Assembly: GCA_020091685.1 (NCBI GenBank)
Contig: CM034597.1
Span: 34,252,801 to 34,316,800 of the forward strand
Length of the DNA stretch: 64,000 nucleotides
Reading direction: 5' to 3'
DNA from: Lutjanus erythropterus
Taxonomy: Eukaryota > Chordata > Actinopteri > Lutjaniformes > Lutjanidae
The position numbers and the translations under genes are program-made. Shown in pieces: positions 10,111-20,918 of this stretch (its first letter is position 1; every line of letters begins with the position of its first letter). Below the pieces are notes generated by a model, which worked only from the letters and a program-made list of their open reading frames with translations, was not told where the DNA came from and did no database searches.

Positions 10111-13100
10111 TGCTGTTTATCCATCTAGATCTTTTTGATGTGAGTTGCAGAGTTTTGGTGATGTCAGCAGTAGAGATGTCTGACTTCTCTCTAATATAAA
10201 GGGATTATATGACACTCAGCTTGTGATGCTCAAAGCACCATTTATGATTTTATGAACTTTCCCTTTAAGAGCCATCATCCTGATCATTACAGCAAATTAG
10301 TGAAGAAAATCCGTCAGTAGTTTTCTTATTTTGTCCAGTGAATGTGTTCATTTTGAAAAGCAATATATTTAATGTATGCATCTGCTTGTGGACCATCACA
10401 GTAAGAATAGGCAGAATAATATGTTAATTCCACAACAAGATAGTTTTGATGCTCTCTGACATAATGTAAAAAATGTACATTGCAATAAATTGTGTTTTTT
10501 TTCATATTAATCATTTAATTACACCTATGATTAATTTAACCTGGACTTTTATTAAAGAGTCTTATTGTCCAATTATTGTCTAAATGGCTTTTCCACCCCG
10601 AAAAAGACGACTTTCTGTTGGAAAATCTGGCTTCTTGTTTTATAGCAAAAAACTGGACAAAAAGTAGCCAATAAAACCTTTACTCCAAAGCTGTCAAGAC
10701 AAATTGTGCAAATTCTAACTTCCACAAGAAAAGCCACAACTTTAACAAGACACATATGCAGTGAGGCACAATACGAGTAGATTTTCTTCTCCAGTAGTAA
10801 AATATGAGTGAATAGCTATGACAATAATGTGACTCTGGAACGTGAAAGCTGCAGGCACTTGGCAACGGCGCTCTGACAGGGATCATCCAGTCTAATTTAT
10901 ACTCTGAGAAAGGCTTGTGTCCAAGGACGTAAATTTAGTTGCGGTGCGCGCTGAGAAAAAGGGAAGGCCCATAAACCGGCCGGGACACAGAGAGAGGGAA
11001 CAATGGGCAGCCATCAGGAGGAGAGCCCCAACAGCTGCGGAGCCCCGAATCCCAACACACACACATGTGCACACGCAAGCGCGCACCCACATACACATTC
11101 GTACTCTTTCTACTTTTCTTCGCTCTCCGGCCGGGCCGTCTGAAAGGGGGCCAGCTAAGCAGATGTTCTGCCACTGGTTTCACAAAGGGCACAAATGACC
11201 AGTGGAGGAAAAAAAAGAGAAAAGGGAGAAAAACTTCCTCATTTTCTGCTCCACTGTTGAGTCAGCACAGAGCAAGTGCTGGTTACATGCATGTTTAAAG
11301 TGTCATTCATGCAAACTTTTGCTTGGTAGTACATAGGGATGCTCCTGATCCAAATTGTGGAAAGCAGAAATAACACCATGGAAACAGATATTTCTTCTAT
11401 GCAAAGTTATTTGCAAAATCTCAGTTCCACGATTATCTCGTCATAGTTAAAAAGGGGTTGTTCCCTTTAACTGAAGGATATTTTACGCAGCCTACTAGTT
11501 ACTAGAGTTTCTATTTCCAGAGCGAAACATTTTTTTGTTTCTGTTTTTTGCAGAATCCCCCAGTTAAAGGGGAGGTGGTGGTAGATTAATACAATTTCGT
11601 TTATCTCAAAATAAAGAGAAAGTAAGAGATGAAAACTACGCTTGCTGTTTAACAATATGCTTGCATTTGCGTATGAATAGCGTTAATTTTGGAGGACATG
11701 CACAACCATCGCTCTAAATGGATGCAGGGCACGCGAGGCAGCCATGATGTGTAGGGATGTATAAGGTGTGCATGCAAATGCAGTTAAAAACAAATACATC
11801 TGCAGCCTAAGAGAATATGGAAATATATTTCAGAATTAATTATATGCCAATATTAAATCATTTTGATGCTTTGTAGGCACAACTGCATTGCTAATGAATA
11901 TTAGATTAGAAAATACAACATTTGCCTGATTTAACAGACTTCTGAATAAACCACACCCACTTCAGGTTTTCTATCTGGGTACAGAGACAGACAGTTTTGT
12001 TGGTTGAACAGATACAGATACAGATACAGATAATGACGTCTCTGTAGTAGCAGCAGTAGTGGTAGTGAGCTGACAAGAGGTCTGCTGAGGAAAGTCTTAT
12101 CACAGTGAGATAAAAGAGACTGTTTACACTCTTTAAGTCAAACGTAGTAAAAATACTCCATTACAAGTCCTGGAATCAATGTAAAGATTTACTATCAGCA
12201 CAATTTGCTTTGGATAAAGCAGGCTGTCAGAGGTGGGAAGTCACAGTTTTCAGGTAATTGTCCTTTACTTGGGTACTTTTACCTCCTACATCCTCCTAGA
12301 TTTTAGATTCCATAAATAATAGTGGTTGATTAATAATGAAGACAACAACTCCCATGATCCCACACTATTTTGCAATGTCATTAAACTACGTGTTTGGCAC
12401 AGAAGAATAATAACAACAAAAAAAAATGTTTCTGCAGATATAGCCACCACCATACACTTCTATTGGGACATATTGCTTTTTAGGAAAATGTTGCTTGCAA
12501 AGGAAATTGTGGATCCATACTAAAAATAAAAAAAAACAAACACTGAAGACATTTGCCAGCTATACACATTGTCATACATACATCGCTATACATGTGCAAA
12601 ACATGAGAGCTTTACAGCAACCAGGTTTCTGCAGGGTTTCAACTTAAAAGACTTTTCAAAAACCTGTCAAATGTAACATAGTGTCATATCTCTTAGTACC
12701 TGAGGTCACATATAACCTCACAAGACAAGATCACATTTTCAGGAATGCGAGACATCTCCAGCATGAAAACTGCTCTAATGGACGTTATTTGTCAAAGAGA
12801 TGTTGCTCATGCCCCGCAGTGACTGTGTTGAAAATATTGCAACCCTTCAGTCTGGTGCAAAGGTTCGTGTCCTCCCTGATGCATCTAGCGTGTTTTCCCT
12901 CACAACACCCTCTCCTCTCTCCTCTCTCCTTCACACACAAAGACACACTCTGCAGCCCCTGCAGGTTTTGACCTGTAAATAACTGCCCAGACAGGGTCTA
13001 GTCAGTCAGATGGGGAGGCAGGCCGAGGCGTCAGGGCCCACACGGCTCCTGCAGAGCAATAACAGATGCTTATCATGTTTTACTGAGGGTAGTGGAGGCG

Positions 13101-13245
13101 GTGGGGGGAGGAGGAGGGTGGATGTGGGACGCTGGGGCCCTGTCGATGAATGGCTCTGACAATAAATGCCCTCAATCATGGGTAGATGCATCGCGGCAAA
13201 AAAGAGAGACACGGTTGTGCTAGGAGAGTCTGTCGGATTCAGTGT
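10111..13245. other. intergenic, mostly unannotated
   Basis: No gene recognised. It contains a small (ACAGAT)n tract at 12009-12034 and a fragment of the GAGGTGGGAAGT repeat at about 12229-12310. Overlapping short frames at 10.89-11.30 kb on both strands reflect a GC-richer patch with (CA)-type sequence, not a protein. Confidence 0.4.
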
Positions 13246-13253
13246 GTGTAAGT

Positions 13254-14033
13254 CCAAGGTGGCAAAGGTACACACATTTCTTCACTCAAGTAGAAGTACA
13301 GATAGTTGTGTAAAAAAAAAGACCAAAAGAAGTCAAAGTAGAAGTATTGATTCAACTTCTTTATTCAAGAAAAAGTTAAAAAAATACAAAGTACAGACTC
13401 TGAAATGTACTCGAGGTATGAAAGTAAAAAGACACTTTATAACATTTTGTTACATAGTTTTCATCTTGTTAAGTCATTTTTCTTCTTGTGACATCTTTTT
13501 GTCTTGTTCCGGAATTTTTTTAAAATGTATTTTGTGTCTTGTTATGCTATGTCATTTTTACTTTATTACATCTTTTTTCCTTGTTATGTAATTTTTGTTT
13601 TGTTGCATATTTTTGTCTTGTTATGTTGTTTTTATCTTGGTACATTATTTTTCATTTTGTTATTTATTTTTTGTAATGCTTTTGTTTTGATACATCATTT
13701 TAGTTCTGTCACATCATTTTTGTCTTAGTACAACTGCTGTGTGTGATATGTATAGATGGATACACCAAGGAATCGTCTTTTCTATGTGTTATTGTTCCAT
13801 TAATTTAGCTTGGACTCAGTCTTTATTTTGGGAGGGCAGAGCACAATGATGCAAAATAAAAATAGTCAATAATTCTCCTCAAATGTATTACAACTAAAGT
13901 AACGAGCCTGTTTTGAAAATGTAAGATGTAGAAAGTACAGATATGTGTGTTAAATGTAGGGAGTAAAAGTAAAAAGTTGTCAAAACAATAGTTAAGTAAC
14001 TAAGAAGTGGTACTTAGTTACTTCTCACCTTTG
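13254..14033. mobile_element. hAT-like element with internal minisatellite (copy 1)
   Basis: Termini CCAAGGTGGC and CACCTTTG are diverged inverted repeats. Flanks GTGTAAGT (13246-13253) and GTGTAGGT (14034-14041) form an 8-bp duplication with one mismatch. The interior 13.44-13.74 kb is a degenerate tandem of a CTTGTTATGTCATTTTTGT-like unit. It is the reverse-oriented relative of 61273-61857: GATGCAAAATAAAAATAG here pairs with CTATTTTTAGTTTGCATC-like sequence there. Confidence 0.75.
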
Positions 14034-15012
14034 GTGTAGGTATTTGAGTGTAAAGAGAGGCAGACAGCGCATGTGCATGTCTCTTCCACCCACTGCAGCC
14101 TTTCAGCAGCTCATCCTCCTGCACATTCCAAGCAGAGGCAACAGCAAACAAATGGCTTAAGGTTCAAGTGAAGTATGTTTCATTCCTTTCTCTGCTGTCT
14201 CCGCCGCTCTTAAAGTCTCGGCCTGTGCTGCGAGCAGAGACAGGGGTTAGATGCAAGGTCAAAGAGGAGAGGATTACTCAAGATACACTTCAGATAAAAG
14301 GTGTCAGCTCGATAATCGTCAGCGATCCATCATGTGGCAGGGCCCTGCTTTCAGGCAGGCGTTGCCATCGGAGGGTAAAAAATAGCCTTCATGTGTTTGT
14401 AATAATGAAGATGAAACTACGAAAAGACAAATGCCTCGTGACACACTCAATCCCGCTCATTTGTAAAGGCTAAGATGTGATTCAGGTTATCACTGTCCTC
14501 TTTATTGTTTCTTGCTGCATGAGACCAGCATTTTTCTCTGCAGAGGGTCAAAGCACATTTTTACCCCCAAGATGATGAGACCTGTTTTCCCCGCTGTTTG
14601 CTGAAATGCCTTCACAGCTACCAGTGAAGGTGGTAATTTGAAGTCCTGGCTTGCTGCTCTCCAACTGAATTTAATTCACATTTCGGGGACAAATATGTGT
14701 TGAATTTCAATAGAAAGGCTGGAGCTGCATCTCCCATACCATTACCCAAACCTACACTTACAGTCTTATCATGGGTATGAGCCTTATAATGGTGCATTTA
14801 TACTTTATCTGTGTTACTAAAAAGAAAACATGCTGATCATACATGAAACCACCCACATCTTTTAAACGCACTTGAAATACGCAGTGAAATATTTGGAATA
14901 CAGTGGCAGAATGTAAATATGTACAACACCTGTGTTTTTCTTGAGGTAGTTTTGCTTTGTAGTATTTCCATTTAATGCCACTTTATACTTCTATTTCACT
15001 GCATTTCACTTG
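14034..15012. other. intergenic, nothing recognised
   Basis: Relatively repeat-poor sequence. The 14.16-14.70 kb part is compositionally balanced and could be a conserved non-coding element of the syde2 promoter region, but I see no specific motif. Confidence 0.35.
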
Positions 15013-15757
15013 GTTAATGTTAGCTACACAGACCAAACACTAACTTGCGCGACACAGACGAAATGATAACTTTAGCTGCTCAGATCAACCGTTAACATTT
15101 GCTACACAAACTAACTACTAACTTTAGTTACATAGACCCACCGCCAACTTTAACTACACAGAACAAATGCTAGTTTCACAGGCCAACTGCTAACATTAGC
15201 TATTCAGACCAACCGTTACCATTTGCTACACAAACTAACTGCTAACTAAAGTTACACAGACCCACCACCAACTTTAACTACACAAAACAAGTGCTAACAT
15301 TAGCTACACAGACAAAACACTAACTTTAGCTACACAGACCAACTGTTAACATAACACAAACTACCCACTTATGTTAGCTACACAGGCCAACGGGTAACTT
15401 TATCTACACAGACCCACCGCCAACTTTAGCTTAACAGAACAAATGCTAATGTTACCTACACAGGCCAACTGCTAACTTTGGCTATACAGAACAACTGTTA
15501 ACATTAGCTGCGCAGACCAACCACCAACTTTAGCTACCCAGACCAACTGTTAACATAACACAAACTAGCCACTTATGTTTGCTACACAGTCCAACTGTTA
15601 ACAGTAGCTGCACAGACCAACCACCGACTTTAGCTACACAGGCCAAGTGCTAACTGTAGCTACATAGATCAAATGCTAACTTTAGCTGCACCAGCTAACT
15701 GCTACCTTTAGCCATACAGAACAACTATTAACATTATGTCCAGTTAGCTAGCTAACC
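15013..15757. repeat. 26-bp tandem array with higher-order pattern
   Basis: About 28 degenerate copies of a unit resembling ACACAGACCAACTGTTAACT followed by TTAGCT. Some larger blocks recur: TTTGCTACACAAACTAACT appears near 15098 and again about 124 bp later, and AACATAACACAAACTA appears near 15350 and again about 200 bp later. The array ends in GTTAGCTAGCTAAC. It is non-coding and lies about 0.9 kb upstream of the syde2 start codon. Confidence 0.85.
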
Positions 15758-16439
15758 TGTCAATACTACAAAGTACAACTGAAACATACTTTGAGTTTTG
15801 GAATCGGCGACCAGCATGGTGTGTGTGTGAATAAGTTTATGTCAGTTTACTTGGAAGTTTGATTGTGAAGTGTGAACAGTTTCATGTACAAAACGTGAAT
15901 AATTGCTGCTATTAATCTAAAAGTGCATTTGCACACAAGAAAGGAAGGCGTAGCTGGATAAATGTAAAAAATAATTGGTTGTATTTGGTATTGAGGTAAT
16001 CCAAAAGTAACAAAAAGTAATCACGTTACGTGACTTTAATATTGTGATACCTGGATTACTGACTGCATTTTTAACAGGTAATTTGAATATATTTTTAAAG
16101 TAACCCTGCAAGCCTGTTTTCTTGTCTTTCATTCAATAAATGCATTTTACAGTTTTAAATCAGCAGCAAACCAAACTAAATTGAATATTAGTGTCATTTT
16201 AAGTAAGATTTTTGTGCTATTTTCTCCGAAATATTTACGTGCAAGGTCGCTGAACTTTGAGCCAGGAAAATATTCCAAACATCTGAGCTGCAAACATGAG
16301 GAGGAGGTGAGGTGAGGCGCTAGAGAGAAAGGAAGAGGGAGAAAGAGGAGGAGGGCAAAGTGTGTGTGTGTGTGTGTGTGTGTGTCTGTGTGTGTGCAAC
16401 AGAGAGGGAGGGAGAGTGGTGCAGTTACGCAGAGAAATC
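15758..16439. other. syde2 upstream flank
   Basis: AT-rich up to about 16.25 kb, then purine-rich (GAGGAGG) and a TG tract before the GC-rich first exon. No gene is seen. Confidence 0.4.
16361..16396. repeat. (TG)n tract in the proximal promoter
   Basis: A dinucleotide run with one interruption (TGTGTCTGTG), about 230 bp upstream of the syde2 ATG. Confidence 0.95.
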
Positions 16440-16626
16440 CAGGCAGCAGTGAGTTTGTGTGAGTGAGGCGACAGAGCGGAGGTGACAGCGGAGAATGGAG
16501 AGGAGCTCGTCCGCCCGGCGAGCTTTGACCGCGGCCAGCGAGGAGAACCCACTCGGTCGTTCCCTTCTGGAGCCAGCGTGCTGAAAGACACCGGGAGGAG
16601 TTACTAACAGGGGGCAAAGGAAAGGA
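16440..16626 (+). promoter_or_regulatory. syde2: syde2 5'UTR / GC-rich promoter-proximal region
   Basis: GC content and CpG density rise sharply from about 16.48 kb (CGTCCGCCCGGCG, GACCGCGGCCAGCG) and stay high into exon 1. This is the pattern of a CpG-rich, TATA-less vertebrate promoter. No TATA box was seen at a plausible distance. A (TG)n tract lies just upstream at 16361-16396. The transcription start cannot be placed from sequence alone. Confidence 0.45.
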
Positions 16627-18580
16627 ATGGCTGATCCTCTGCGGAGGACTTTACTAGCGAAACTCCGGGGGAAGAAATCCAAGAAAGGAGCGACGGTCGG
16701 CGGTGGATACGGCTCTGCTGCTGCGGCTGCTGCGGTGAATGGGGGCCGAGAAGGTAAAGAAAAAGTTTTGCAGACGCAGCGAGACTCGGTCGAGGCTCGC
16801 CCGGTGGTGTTGCTCACGGCAGAGAGAATGAGTACGTACGAGAATTGTGTTGACGGGCCGGTGGTGCAGGCAGGGGGGGTGGTGATAGTCCGGGACAGTC
16901 GCGCAGCGGAGTTGTCCGGCGCACGTCCCCAGGAGCGGAGCAGCGGGGGCAGGGTTCGGGTTAATGAGGAGCTCCTGGGGGTCTCACTTCAAAGAGCCGG
17001 GCAGTTTGGGGGGCTTGCGGCGAGGGAGGGAGATAGGAGCCGCCAGGGCCCCAGATCTGGTGCTAAAATCACATTATCGGCTGGGGTCACGCTCGGAGGA
17101 CCGCATGTCCAGAGGAAACACTTCGTGTCGGTGCCGCGGCAGTGCAGCGTCGGGGATTCAATCGGGTTTGGGGACAATTCAAACCACGTTTTGTACCAAG
17201 CGCACACCGGGGTGGGTAAACCAGCACAGGGGCAGGTTACTACTCCTGATAGTGATGGGACAGAGCCCAGAGACAGAGGACACTCCCGGCACATGGCAGG
17301 GACTGTAGTGGCTGTCCATGAACCCAACGCCAACTGGACTTTTGACAACAACCAAACTTTGGAGGCAGACTCGCCAGTTTGCGCGGCTCTTGTGCGCCCA
17401 AACTGTGCGGAGGAAAGCATGTTAATCAGGAATGTGGAGAGTTACGAGCCTGAGTTTGCAGGGCAGGACATGAGAGGGACTGCAGGATCTCTGCAGAGCC
17501 CGACGTTTTTCCCCACAGAGCTAGAAATCTGCGACATTAACATGTCATCCCTGTGCGCCACAGAGGAGTCACTCAGATACACTTTAGATAGTGAAGATGA
17601 GGATTATTATGATAATGAAATTCTGCCTTTTTATGAAACTATCAGAGCTAAAAGTGATGATGATAGAGTGGAGGTTGCAGAGCTGCCCAAACCCGGTCAG
17701 AATAACAGTGCACAGGAGACAGACAGGCTTAGAAACCAGCTCAAAGAAGCTTATTACCTTCTTATCAATGCTATGAATGATATCAACATGGATGTCCAAC
17801 AGATTAGCGGCAGTTTGACCGAGCAGCAGGCCACCTCATCCTGTAGTAGCCACTCCAGGGATAGCCTGTGCTCGAGGTTGTCTGCCAAAAACATGGACAG
17901 TGACTCCTGGTCCTCAGGAGGCGACCACAGCCCTCAGCAGGTGTCTGACACAGACTCACTGCTGCTTTGCCTCACTGGGAACCTCGAGTCAGGTGGCAAA
18001 GAAGGCAGGCTGAACAGTAAGAGTATGGTGAACCTGTCCTTGACCAAGATAAGACCCACTTTACTACGCTCTGCAAGTGACGGAGCTATCAGGTATCCAC
18101 CCTCAGTCTGTGTGCAGGCCTCTGGAGCTCAAGAAATGATTGTTGAAAAGGAGGCGAAAGAGGGTAAAGTTGCAGAACCTCGGGCACTTTATGATGCTGT
18201 CAGCAGTGATGAGCTGCTGCAAGATGCTGGCAGGGATGAAGACCGTGGCGGGCGGTTCAATGAGAGCAGCGGCTCGGTGAACAGCCTCACCGGTTCGTCC
18301 GATACATCGACACATCACGGTCACGACAACAAGCATGAGCTGACCGAAGTCCGAGCACAGGGCGCCGTCAACAAGGGGCACGGCGTCACCGTCAACAAGA
18401 TGCAAGAGTGGATGCACAAGGGACGTTTGTTGTCCTCAGAGATGAAGCAGCGCATTGAGGGGTCATCTTTGCCCCGCGGCGGAGGAGGAAGCCAGGACCA
18501 GACTTCTAGCAGCAGAGCGGTTAAGTCTGTCAAGGCCAAGTCACCTGCAATCAAGTCGCCACGGCAGCAGCAGCACCCAG
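16627..18580 (+). CDS. syde2: syde2 exon 1 (start codon; disordered N-terminal region)
   Basis: First coding exon of a SYDE-family Rho GTPase-activating protein; the family acts in presynaptic assembly and cytoskeletal control (known from SYD-1/SYDE1). It encodes residues 1-651 plus one base of codon 652. The start MADPLRRTL followed by a basic stretch (RGKKSKKG) resembles the SYDE2 N-terminus as I recall it. An in-frame TGA at 16582-16584 and a purine at -3 support this ATG. Visible features are an Ala run (31-36), an acidic patch (DSEDEDYYD, 321-329) and a probable short helix LRNQLKEAYYLLINAMNDI (368-386), which looks like the conserved part of this exon. The rest is Ser/Gly-rich and probably disordered. 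The exon ends at donor CAG|GTAGGA (18581). Unspliced reading would add 15 codons to a stop at 18625-18627. SYDE1 is less likely because its N-terminus is much shorter. Confidence 0.92.
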
Positions 18581-18957
18581 GTAGGAAGGCTACACGGAGT
18601 GGGCCTCAACTCCCGTGGATCCTCTAAAATCAGCCCCTTCCTCCCGTCTGATTGTTACCATCCTCCTCCACTCATAGTAAACTCCGTCTGGTGGCGGTCC
18701 ACCCTGCACTGCTCCTCCTCCTCTTCTTCTGGATGCAAAGCAAAGGGACGAGACACCTCAGACCTCTTTGCTTTCCCTTTAAGATTCTCTAACCGGTGGC
18801 GGGTTCTGTCCTTCACACTAATTTAGGTGCATTTTAACACTGAATTAATTGCACATCAGGTTGTAGGTTGGATCACTCACAGTGTAGTTCAGTAACAACT
18901 AACTCACTCTCCTCTGCTAGCTGCCGTGGTGTTTTTTGGTGGTGTTGGTGGTGGGAA

Positions 18958-18960
<3 letters not shown>

Positions 18961-18991
<31 letters not shown>
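18961..18991. repeat. (TG)n microsatellite
   Basis: Uninterrupted TG run within intron 1. Confidence 0.95.
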
Positions 18992-18993
<2 letters not shown>

Positions 18994-19352
18994 TCTTGAA
19001 TCTTGATTATGAACAAAATGATTTTCTGATTGTGATTTGATGTTCTGTTTGTGATGAGGTGCAAAAGCAGGAGAACATCTGTATCATGAAACCACTGACA
19101 GTAACAGGTGACACTTCATGTTGTACCAAATAAGTTTGTATAGATAGATAGATATAATATAATGGAGCTAGATGGCATTCAGAGCACCAAAAAATGTATT
19201 TAAAATTCAACAGCAATGTCTCTTTCCAGAAATCATGACACGGTTACTCCAGATAATCCACACATCCACTTGTTGTGAGCAGTTTCATGCAGAAACTACT
19301 TAGAATGAGCCTCTCATCTATGATTAGATCCTTCTGTGTGGTGATACGATAG

Positions 19353-19392
19353 TACACCTGTCACCTGTATGATAATATAGGTGACAGGTGTA
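19353..19392. repeat. 18-bp-arm hairpin carrying tandem E-boxes
   Basis: Left arm TACACCTGTCACCTGTAT (19353-19370), loop GATA, right arm ATATAGGTGACAGGTGTA (19375-19392). The arms are complementary at 17 of 18 positions. Each arm has two CACCTG/CAGGTG-type cores, so four E2-boxes occur in 40 bp. It lies in intron 1, about 770 bp after the exon 1 donor. Confidence 0.85.
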
Positions 19393-20879
19393 GTTTGGTG
19401 GGGTTTTGCAGATGTACAATGCCACTGCTGATTGTTGTTGATAACTGAGCCCTCTACTATCAGACCATTCTGATTAAAAAGCTTTCTTATTGAAGATGCA
19501 CAGTTTGGTGAACCCACAACGCTTGATTACATTGATGGCAGCAGCGTTTCTTATCCGTGGGCCGCTGTTTGTGTGTTTATTATTGAGCTATTGTTTTGTT
19601 AGCGTTAACAGACATTTTAAACCCAGCACTGGGATGTATGTCAAATGGCCCCCTAGCAACACGATTATCTTCCATCCTGATGTTTCACTGTGGACATAAT
19701 TCACCTTAGAGGTTGGACATCAGCGCTTGGAGTGACCTCACACCCGAGTAGCAATGCACCCACAGACAGTACTATTTAATGAGACACAAGTGCTAACAAA
19801 CAGCTTTGCTACTGTTGATGCATGGAGCAACTATATTGGATTTTGAGGTGGGCGTTGGTGGGGTTCCTCCGACTTCCTGAGTCAGAAATCTGACTTCAGC
19901 TGGTGTTCCAGGTGAAATTTTCAACTGGGAACTTGGAAATTCTGACTCCCCAGTTCAAATGGAACACACCAGTAGTTCCTATGCAAAACTGCTCACAACA
20001 AGGTCTGTGGATAAATGCATCATGATTCCTGGAAAGGGACATTGCTTTTTCTCTAGAAAAGACATCTCTAAGGCTGATGGGTAAGAGGAGAAATATATCG
20101 TTTTCATTTTGGGGTGAACTGTCCCTTTGTGTACTCCTTGTCCATGTCGATATAATCATCACAGTCCATTTACCCACATATTATACACACTTTTAATTGC
20201 ATTCACATTAATCTCCCTAGTACATAACATTGCACATAAATTCAGTTGTGTGGTGCATGGTTGTACTAAATGAATTACACTTTCATCCTCGCTGACCTGA
20301 TTTGACTGCAAACAAGGCAGTTAGCCAGGTCAATCACAGGATTCGGAAACTGGAAATCTTTTTATTGACATTTGTTGCCCGTGGATTCGCTTTGTGTGGA
20401 TCAAAACATACCAGCATCTCTTTATTCTACCACTCATACATAGTTTTATATGTGTTCGGGTGCATTTGTGTGTCTGTTTGCGTGCCAGTGAGCGTGTGTG
20501 TTGTTCTGACAGTGTTTTCCAGGGTAAATAGATGACCTGCCATGTGCGCAGGCTGTTGTTGACTGTCAGTGTGCTGTGCTGCTAGAAATAGAGTGTGATG
20601 ATGATCTCTGAGGCTGCTGAGCGGAAAGGCCTCTGTGTGTGACTTCCAGCCGCTGTCGGCTCACCGCAGATCCAGTTTTTACATCCCATACTCTTTCCTC
20701 CTCTACCTTGAATAAAGACAGGACTCTTCTTGATATTAGTTTCCAACTTGATTCACATTTTTTCCCCATTTCGCTCAGCTTTCCCCTCTCTGTCCCCACT
20801 GAACTTTTCCACAGATGTGGCCAGAGGAATCTGAAGCAGGAGAGAAGCCACTGCAGTTACTCTCTGTGGTGGTGATGGT

Positions 20880-20880
20880 G

Positions 20881-20911
<31 letters not shown>

Positions 20912-20918
20912 TGTGTGT
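20880..20918. repeat. (TG)n microsatellite
   Basis: TG run with TTT interruptions, followed by a G-rich GGGGTGGGGTGGGGGTGGAG stretch. Confidence 0.95.

Noticed and set aside
10892..11298. Overlapping frames on both strands at a GC-rich patch
   Set aside because: Mutually overlapping, low complexity and CA-repeat driven; no family similarity.
13440..13740. Hydrophobic Phe/Leu-rich frames suggesting a membrane protein
   Set aside because: They are translations of the T-rich internal minisatellite of the hAT-like element.
16147..16817. Minus-strand frames across the syde2 promoter and exon 1 start
   Set aside because: They translate the TG tract (His-Thr runs) and GC-rich 5'UTR; no protein features.
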